In this document: positions 57,507-64,000 of the stretch, one piece after another
How the letters are laid out: the number at the start of each line of letters is the position of its first letter
How positions within the stretch are numbered: position 1 is the stretch's first letter
Notes under the pieces: generated by a model
What the model was told of the DNA's origin: nothing
Seen by the model: only the letters and a program-made list of their open reading frames with translations
Database searches by the model: none
DNA from: Strongylocentrotus droebachiensis
Taxonomy: Eukaryota; Echinodermata; Echinoidea; Camarodonta; Strongylocentrotidae
Direction of reading: 5' to 3'
NCBI GenBank assembly: GCA_035222895.1
Contig: JAVYIG010007533.1
Location: forward strand, 36,787-100,786
DNA length: 64,000 bases
Translations under genes and position numbers: made by a program

Positions 57507-57550
57507 CAATATTTTAGAGATAGTTGCAGATAGTAGCAAGTACTTTATCC

Positions 57551-57941
57551 TTAAAGATAAACTTGAGTTCTGGTAAAAAAAAGAAAATGAATTCTCACAG
57601 AATCTAACGAAACTTACACTGAATGTTCAAGATTACAAATAAATGTCATGTGCCAAAAAAATTTGGAAGAAAATGTATACTGGCTGAGTAATGAGCATAG
57701 AAAGATAAGGAAATCAGGGTAGTACTAGCCCCGACACCATGTGTGTTGTCCCATATACATCTTTCTGTGTAAGTGATTGTAACTTTACCAAGACTCTGCC
57801 AAATTTATGATGATTTTGATGACTCCAGAACCTTGCATTACACACCATTACTCACATGCTATATGATCAACTTTTCTGATCCATTCCACACCTTTTCTTT
57901 CACAATGCAATCGCATTACCAGAACTCAAGTTTATCTTTAA
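57551..57941. mobile_element. TTAA-target MITE (AGATAAAC variant) just after the NCAPD2 stop
   Basis: TTAA-AGATAAACTTGAGTTCTGG at the left and CCAGAACTCAAGTTTATCT-TTAA at the right, a well-kept TIR. It starts 45 bases after the stop. An AATAAA at 57638 inside it is a candidate polyadenylation signal for the gene. Confidence 0.82.
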
Positions 57942-59280
57942 GAATGATATCGTACTTCCACTATCATGTTAAGAATCCACGTGATGTCACAGACTGTATA
58001 CAGTACATAAGAGACTGGGGCATATGTTAGCTTAAAGCCACATAGTAGTCGGTGTCCATGTGTATCGCATCATAATTCGCTGACACTAGATTTGGTTGGA
58101 TTACCAATTAATGTGTCCTGTGTGTGCAAAGGTCTCTGAAGCAGCGAAACCTGTGGTCCCACCAGAAAATACTCCAGCTTGCTTATATCTGGGGTTTGAG
58201 GGAAATTTGATATATATAATGAGAATTCCATAAGTGGTGAGCTTAAGCACAGTGCATTACACAAGACCTTTCTGTCGTACAAGTCGAGTCCACTCTTGGG
58301 AATTGGCAACACCTGTTATTCGGTAAAGACCAGAATGGTGTCAAATTCCCCTTCAAAACCCACTACTATGCTTATTTATGGGTGCATTCAAGTTAAGGGA
58401 AATGTTTTATTGGGGGGGGGGGGGTGAACCTCAAATCTCATTGGATATAAAAAAAAAATTATATATGTAATTGGAATTTATGCTTTGTAAATGCAAATTT
58501 TTAAATAAGTGACATGTATATTCTTTTTTTAAATGACTCGTGTATTTGAATGAATTTATTGAATTCTACAAAAAAGCTATAATCTTGCGTTAGTCTGCTT
58601 TTGTGAATGAAATACTTGAATACATCTTTTGTATATATATAGTTTTAGGCTTAATTGATGTGATGTTTGCTTATCATGTACTCTATAAATTCTGATGTCG
58701 AACTTTTATTATATTGAGGCTTGTTTTAGCACTGATGTACTATAATGTACGCTTAAAATTAGTCCAACGTCCACAGTGAACATATATCCACCCAAAAATA
58801 CTAGTAAGAGTGATCAGATACATACTGACTATACTGCGTTCCATGTCATTATCTTCAATCTATCACTATCACTTAAGTTCAACTTTAAGAAGGGGTTTGT
58901 GTATTTACAACTTTTTAATCGCTTCCCATTCTCAAACACAAGGATATTTTATGAAATAATGCATCCCAATTATGAAAGCTGCAGTAAGTCTTTATCTTGC
59001 ATCTGTATACAGCTTCGCAAATATACTTCTTTTGTTTTCATAAATCATTTGTTGATTGGTGCAAACTGTCACACAGTTTGGCATTGTATTTGGATGAATT
59101 CTTGACTTTGTAAACTTGCTGTGCTTGCTGCCTGCTCAACTCACATAACAGGTACCATCAATCAACTGTTCCCTGAAATTACGGGATTTCATATGTTAAT
59201 TTTAATAGTCCAAAATGATTTTTTTTTATCGCCAAACTAAGCCAATGGATCTGACAGTGATCCTTAGCTTGCAGTAATCA
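57942..59280. other. Downstream intergenic stretch
   Basis: Holds the inverted partner (58120-58375) of the repeat at 12855-13030 and a G-run at 58412. The open frame at 58776-59105 has no recognisable features. No gene called. Confidence 0.45.
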
Positions 59281-59284
59281 GTCT

Positions 59285-59589
59285 TTAGGCCTGTCTTCAT
59301 CAGCTCAAGTTTGCCAAATAACTCCCTATTTTCAGACTCAGGATATTATCCCTGAGCTTGAAATTGCGTCTCCACCAGACCGATACGCTCATCACAAACT
59401 AGCCCGGATGGGCGCAAATTAGCCTGCTGTTTCCCAAATAGCGGGATATTTTGGAAACGAGACCAAAATTTCTTGGGATATTTTCTCGACCTAACATGAT
59501 GGAGATCCAAATGAGCTGAATGATTTGCGAACGGGATAGTTAAAATAGCGGATTATTTGGCAAACTTGAGCTGATGACAACAGGCCTAA
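59285..59589. mobile_element. TTAGGCCTGTC fold-back TIR element
   Basis: TTAGGCCTGTCTTCATCAGC, TCAAGTTTGCCAAATAA at the left. TTATTTGGCAAACTTGAGC, TGATGACAACAGGCCTAA at the right. TIRs of about 36 bases. Related to 55122-56475. Confidence 0.85.
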
Positions 59590-59744
59590 GGCTAATGAGA
59601 ACTCACTTTCCTTTTGGTCCGAATGTAATATTGAACAATGTTGGTAATAATATTAAAACTGTAAATCTGACATACTTGCAATGAAATGCTTGATTTGTAT
59701 ATTGCATTATTCATATGTAGAATTAATATATCACTGATTAATAA

Positions 59745-59850
59745 TAATAACAATAGGCATTTTTACAGCGCCATCAATCTAGACAATTCTATTCCGAGGT
59801 GCACAAGAAAAATAGAAAGAATAAGAGAGTTTGGATGAGTTTCATAGTGC
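59745..59850 (-). mobile_element. SINE 3' fragment, reverse strand
   Basis: AATAATAATAACAATAGGCA, TTACAGCGCCATCAATC, TTCTATTCCGAGGTGCAC. The tail part of the family seen at 54150. Confidence 0.65.
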
Positions 59851-60002
59851 CAAGTACAGGTATTGTTTTTTTTAAAAGATGAGATTTCAGCTTGGATTTA
59901 AGGTCTCTAAGGGAAGTTATGATTATCAAATTCAATGGTAAATTATTCCAAAGAGAAGGTATGATTGGTATGCATTGTTTGAACGATGATCGCTCCTACA
60001 CC

Positions 60003-60640
60003 GTGTGAGTCAATTGCTAATTATTTTAAAAATCATCTATGAACAGTAAATTATTATACATCTTATGAAAGAGTGTTTCATACCAAATCATTTGGTATCA
60101 CTTTTGTGTGGTTTGTGTTCACGCTTGGATGAACAGGAGGCATTGTTTGCGAGAGTGCAAAAATTGACTTGCGCCAAAGTGATGTCTACAGTATGTATTA
60201 TGTTGGGAATAGCGGAGAGAGAGAATGAATCAATGTATCAAGTGAAATGCATTGCATATGCTTTTTGCATAAGCAAAGTCACACACACACGCGCACAAAT
60301 GTTCGTTGATATTCGATATGTGTGGCATGATTAATTTTGTTAGGGATTTTATTTGGATCTGCAAAGGCCGAATTAATACCCTAATCCCAATTGTTTTTTT
60401 ATTCAATCATCACATAAGCAACTTTGGCGCAAGTCGATTGTTGCACTCTCGCAAACAATGCCTCCTGTTCATGTCTCCCAAGTCCCTGATCCAAGAGAGA
60501 ACACATACCACACAAAAAGATTCTAAATGATTCGGATAAAACAGTCTTTCATAAGATGTATAATAATTTATTACTGTTCATAGATGATTTTTAAAATAAT
60601 TAGCAATTTCTATGTGTAAACTTTTTTTGGACTCGCACTG
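60003..60640. mobile_element. Large fold-back element
   Basis: The left arm (TTGCTAATTATTTTAAAAATC, CATCTTATGAAAGA, GAACAGGAGGCATTGTTTGC, GACTTGCGCCAAAG) is inverted on the right (CTTTGGCGCAAGTC, GCAAACAATGCCTCCTGTTC, TCTTTCATAAGATG, GATTTTTAAAATAATTAGCAA). Arms of about 180 bases around a 220-base centre. Non-coding. Confidence 0.88.
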
Positions 60641-60649
60641 TATGTGAAA

Positions 60650-61750
60650 TTTGATTTCATGATGAGATAAACACTCATGTATCCACGAGGGACATCAGTG
60701 TACTATTAGTAAACTTATAGAGTTGAAGGTCATTATTTTAATAGTACCAACAAAAAAAAGATTATTGTGATGGCTATTACTGTGATGGCTTCACCCTCCC
60801 TCCTGAGTTTTGAGCATCGTCTTGAAGTCAAAGCACTTTTTTATAAAATTTCTGTTGATGGAATTCCAATTCAAGAGAACTTGGATCAATGACAAAGTTA
60901 TTCTCATTTGGTTATCATGAAGTAAGATGTATATACATGGGTTGTAGGGATCACCAAATATAACGAACTGAGGAAAAAAAAACCTTGCACAAAATATAAT
61001 TGATTAAAAACACAGCTCACTTGCTCGTTATATATATGTATGTGGTCTGGATGACTACCTAAAGTTTCAGATTTTTCATTTTTTATTACTCGGTTGTTGT
61101 TTCCACCCCCACATGTATCTTTCAATTATGATGAACTTTCAGTGAAAATGTTTATTTATTTTTTTTAAATGAACTTCACAAATATACATTTTGGAGTAAC
61201 AAAGAACATTCATGTGACCTTCATACTCACCTCAGGGGGGTAAAACCACGTACTGTACTGTGAAAGGTGAAGGTTAGTCCATTACCATCAATAGGAAAGA
61301 GATACATGATGGCTGTTACTGTATACACTCAACCTCCCTCCTCTCATATAGAACATGATCTGAAGCCAAATAAATTGAAATGTACTTTTAAGCAATATCA
61401 TTTACTTGTACATGTATCTTATTATGTACTGTAGACCTCTAGTTCACTATACCCTTACCTTTGTATTATAAACATTAAACAACCCGGATGTTTACACACA
61501 TACAACTCCTCTTGATCTACTTAGATTTAAAGAAGTTGAAAGAATATCAAATAAAATGATTGACATGATATGACGCTGCCTAGGTCAGCTTTCAATTCAA
61601 GACGAGTCAATCATCTTTCAAGGACCCAGCCGTTAATATCATTATTTGGGTCGATTGTAATGTGAGCTATCATTGTCATAATAACCTATACCATTGAACT
61701 TTGATTGGCATTGTTACAAGACAAAATGCTGGTGGCTTCATTCCTTCATA
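60650..61750. other. Intergenic stretch
   Basis: No ORF with family features, no inverted termini. A weak internal similarity: TGATGGCT.TTACTGT near 60770 and 61310, each followed by CCTCCCTCCT. Confidence 0.4.
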
Positions 61751-61757
61751 TATTGTA

Positions 61758-62036
61758 GAGGTGTCGTAGTCGAGTGGATACGTCGCCGGACTGTCGATCA
61801 CAAGGTCCGCGGTTCGAGTCCCGCCGCCGCACTAATGTCCTTTGGCAAGACATTGATCTACATTTGCCACACTCCACCCAGGTGAAGTAAATGGGTACCT
61901 GGTAGGAATTTATTCCTTGAAATGCTAGAGCGCTATAATGGTAGCACAGCTAAAGCCGGGGTAATAATATCCAAGTTTGGAAGCGCTTAGAGACTTAATT
62001 GTGATTCGCGCTATATAAAAGCTGAATATTATTATT
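61758..62036 (+). mobile_element. tRNA-derived SINE, full-length
   Basis: The head has A box TCGTAGTCGAGTGGATACG and B box GCGGTTCGAGTCCCG. The body contains CCTTTGGCAAGACATTGATC, AAATGGGTACCTGGTAGG, GGGGTAATAATATCC and CGCGCTATATAAAAGC, and ends in (ATT)n. Parent form of the fragments at 17358, 27308, 54150 and 59745. Confidence 0.88.
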
Positions 62037-62224
62037 ATTTATATATTGTAAATGTAGGCCTAATTTGAACAATCGTCTGGACGTGATGATGGCGACTTTG
62101 AGTATCAAGTGCATTGCTCTTGCTAGGTCGGTTACATCTTGACTGGGTTTCAAACAAGTAGCTACTGACGATTTTTTTTTTTATAAACTCTGCTCGGGAG
62201 CAGTTTCTTTTCTGTTTATTCTTC

Positions 62225-62419
62225 TGCTTTGTTGCTGTAGTCGTTCTCCTCATCCTCCTTCTTCTTGTTCTGCTTCTCATTCACCTTCTTCTTCCTCTTG
62301 CTTTCTTTCTTGATTTATCCTGCTTGTAAACCTCCTCGTCTTCTTTCTTCTTCTTCTCCTCCTCTTCCTCTTTTTGTTCTTGTTGTTCTTCTCCTTTTTC
62401 TTCTGTTCTTCCTCCTTTC

Positions 62420-62451
<32 letters not shown>

Positions 62452-62835
62452 TTCTCCTCCTTCCTTTTCTTCTTCTTCTTCTTCTTCTTCTTCTTCTCCT
62501 TCCTTTTCTTCTTCTTCTTCTTCTTCTTCTTCTCCTTCTTCTTCTCCTCCTCCTTCTTCCTTTTCTTCTTCTTCTTCTTCTTCTCTTCTTCTTCTTCTTC
62601 TTCTTCTTCTTCTTCTTCTTCTTCTTCTTCTTCTTCTTCTTCTTCTTCTTCTTCTTCTTCTTCTTCTTCTTCTTCTTCTTCTTCTTCTTCTTCTTCTTCT
62701 TCTTCTTCTTCTTCTTCTTCTTCTCCTTCTCCTCCTTCTTCTCCTTCTTCTCCTTCTTCTTCTTCTTCTTCCTTTTCTTCTTCTTCTTCTTCTTATTCTC
62801 CTCCTCCTCCTCCTCCTCCTCCTCCTCCTCCTTCT
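62225..62835. repeat. (TTC)n trinucleotide tract
   Basis: About 560 bases of TTC repeats with TCC interruptions. An uninterrupted core of roughly 150 bases lies near 62585-62724, and (CCT)n follows at the right end. Poly-Phe, poly-Ser, poly-Leu and poly-Arg frames arise from it and are not genes. Confidence 0.95.
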
Positions 62836-62839
62836 ATAC

Positions 62840-63580
62840 ATCAAATAGGTGGGATTGATTGATTGACAGGTACACGGGAATTTCTTGTTTACCATTAAAT
62901 CCACTGACCTTGGTTTTCTTTTGCTAGATCTAGTATTTTGACTAATAATCGACTATTAAATTTCAGCCTCGATAAACAAAAAAATGATATCTTAAAATCA
63001 TTCTATGAGTTTAATTAAACGTTATGATCAGGTTGTTTTAAATGATTGATTTAGGTGCTCAGGTTTTATTGCATCATAAAAATACACTTTAGTAATTAAA
63101 TCTATAATGCCCGTATATTGAAACGAGTAATTAACCAGTCATCTGTCATGTACACGAGGTTGAAAGTAAAATACATTTATCTTACACTCTGTGACCTCTA
63201 AAGTTAACCTCGAAGCTTTTTGTTTTGTGAATTGGTTTTGGGGTCTTTTTTTTTTGGGGGGGGGGGTACCGGTAAATGATGATGATGATGATTATGATGG
63301 GGAAGATGATGACGATGATTATAATAGTTTTGATGCCTACATGACGACATGCTTATACTGACAGTGAAGAAGTGTATTAGGTGCTAATGAAGACAGAAAT
63401 TAGATATTGTAATTTTTAAGATGACAGACACAGTTGAATGATGATGAATAAGATGATGGCGGTTGATGATGGTAATAGAGTATAGATGTGATGATCATTA
63501 CAATTGTGGTAATATCATTGTCTTGATGGCGGGGTGTTGGTGGTTGTAATCATGATCGTCGTTGTCGTCGTCCGCGTCTT
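62840..63580. other. Intergenic stretch
   Basis: AT-rich with a T-run/G-run at 63246-63267 and a short GATGATGAT tract near 63277. No gene recognised. Confidence 0.4.
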
Positions 63581-63732
63581 TAGGGACTTTTAGATTAACA
63601 CGACGAGAGCGTGGACTGCCGCGTGTGACATTGTGTTAAGGCACTGGGCCGTGCCCGGCAATGCCTTAAAAGGACGTCACATTACCACACGTGGCGGTCC
63701 AGGTTCTCGTCGTGTTAATCTAAAAGTCCCTA
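63581..63732. mobile_element. Short fold-back MITE (TAGGGACTTTTAG)
   Basis: TAGGGACTTTTAGATTAACA, CGACGAGA at the left is inverted at the right as TCTCGTCG, TGTTAATCTAAAAGTCCCTA. Total 152 bases, ends nearly perfect over about 30 bases. TSD unclear. Confidence 0.85.
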
Positions 63733-64000
63733 TTTGATTACCTTGTAATCCCTTGTGTCGGTTATGGTCACGTAGCTTGATGGCAGCTAGTCAGAATTCC
63801 ATTAACTTGATGCTGAAAGATGCTCATGACTTTAGAAATCAAGTAGTGTGTTATGAATTAAGGTGGTTGAAATTACCTAGTTCTAAAGAATACATGGGCC
63901 CCTCTCAGTCTCCGGTGCCCCCCCCCCCCCTCCAACTCCAACAAACATAGTCCTGTGTTATTAAAGCCCCTCTAAAAAGTGTGAAGTGCCCCAAATTCAT
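63733..64000. other. Window end, unassigned
   Basis: A C-run at 63920. The 65-codon frame here has no recognisable features. Confidence 0.35.

Noticed and set aside
61758-61835. Possible functional tRNA gene
   Set aside because: A and B boxes are good, but the acceptor ends do not pair and the sequence continues into a SINE body with an (ATT)n tail.
62265-62904. Open frames of about 160-207 codons on both strands
   Set aside because: Pure translation of the TTC/GAA repeat.

Overview
The window is animal genomic DNA. Most of it is one large, intron-rich gene on the + strand, buried in interspersed repeats. The repeat spectrum (tRNA-headed SINEs, BEL/Pao LTR element, Helentron-like elements with GTCC microsatellites, many MITEs, long pyrimidine tracts) and the divergence of the gene from vertebrate copies suggest a marine invertebrate deuterostome. 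A sea urchin or other echinoderm is my best guess, but it is an inference from repeat style and not proven.

Layout. 1 to about 4.9 kb: the 3' part of a BEL/Pao LTR retrotransposon with a 1447-codon open reading frame, a polypurine tract and a 3' LTR. 4.9 to 6.05 kb: SINE and hAT-like debris. 6.08 to 57.5 kb: the gene for condensin complex subunit 1 (NCAPD2/CAP-D2, a HEAT-repeat protein). I traced 31 coding exons whose phases join from start codon to stop, predicting about 1515 residues. 57.5 to 64 kb: no supported coding sequence, only MITEs, fold-back elements, a SINE and a 0.56-kb TTC repeat.

The gene is covered end to end: N-terminal Cnd1 region (exons 2-8), central HEAT region (9-21), the conserved C-terminal Cnd1 HEAT block (22-27) and an acidic/basic tail with repeated GxTPA motifs (29-31). 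Its introns carry at least seven recognisable transposon families, several with exact target-site duplications (TSDs) readable by eye.

Main points for a second look: (1) transposons inserted into splice sites, so that the TSD duplicates the acceptor of exon 10 and the donor of exon 16, while exon 13 is squeezed between a SINE tail and a hAT-like MITE; (2) decayed duplicate copies of exons 4, 12 and 24, always upstream of the working copy; (3) a pair of compensating indels in exons 10 and 11 that puts about 24 codons out of the conserved frame; (4) a repeat family with a 6-bp TSD and CAGAGCTGCCAACC-like ends; (5) Helentron-like elements carrying many perfect DR1 nuclear-receptor-type motifs; (6) a fold-back element with a perfect 9-bp TSD. 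I found no CRISPR array, operon or functional tRNA/rRNA gene.
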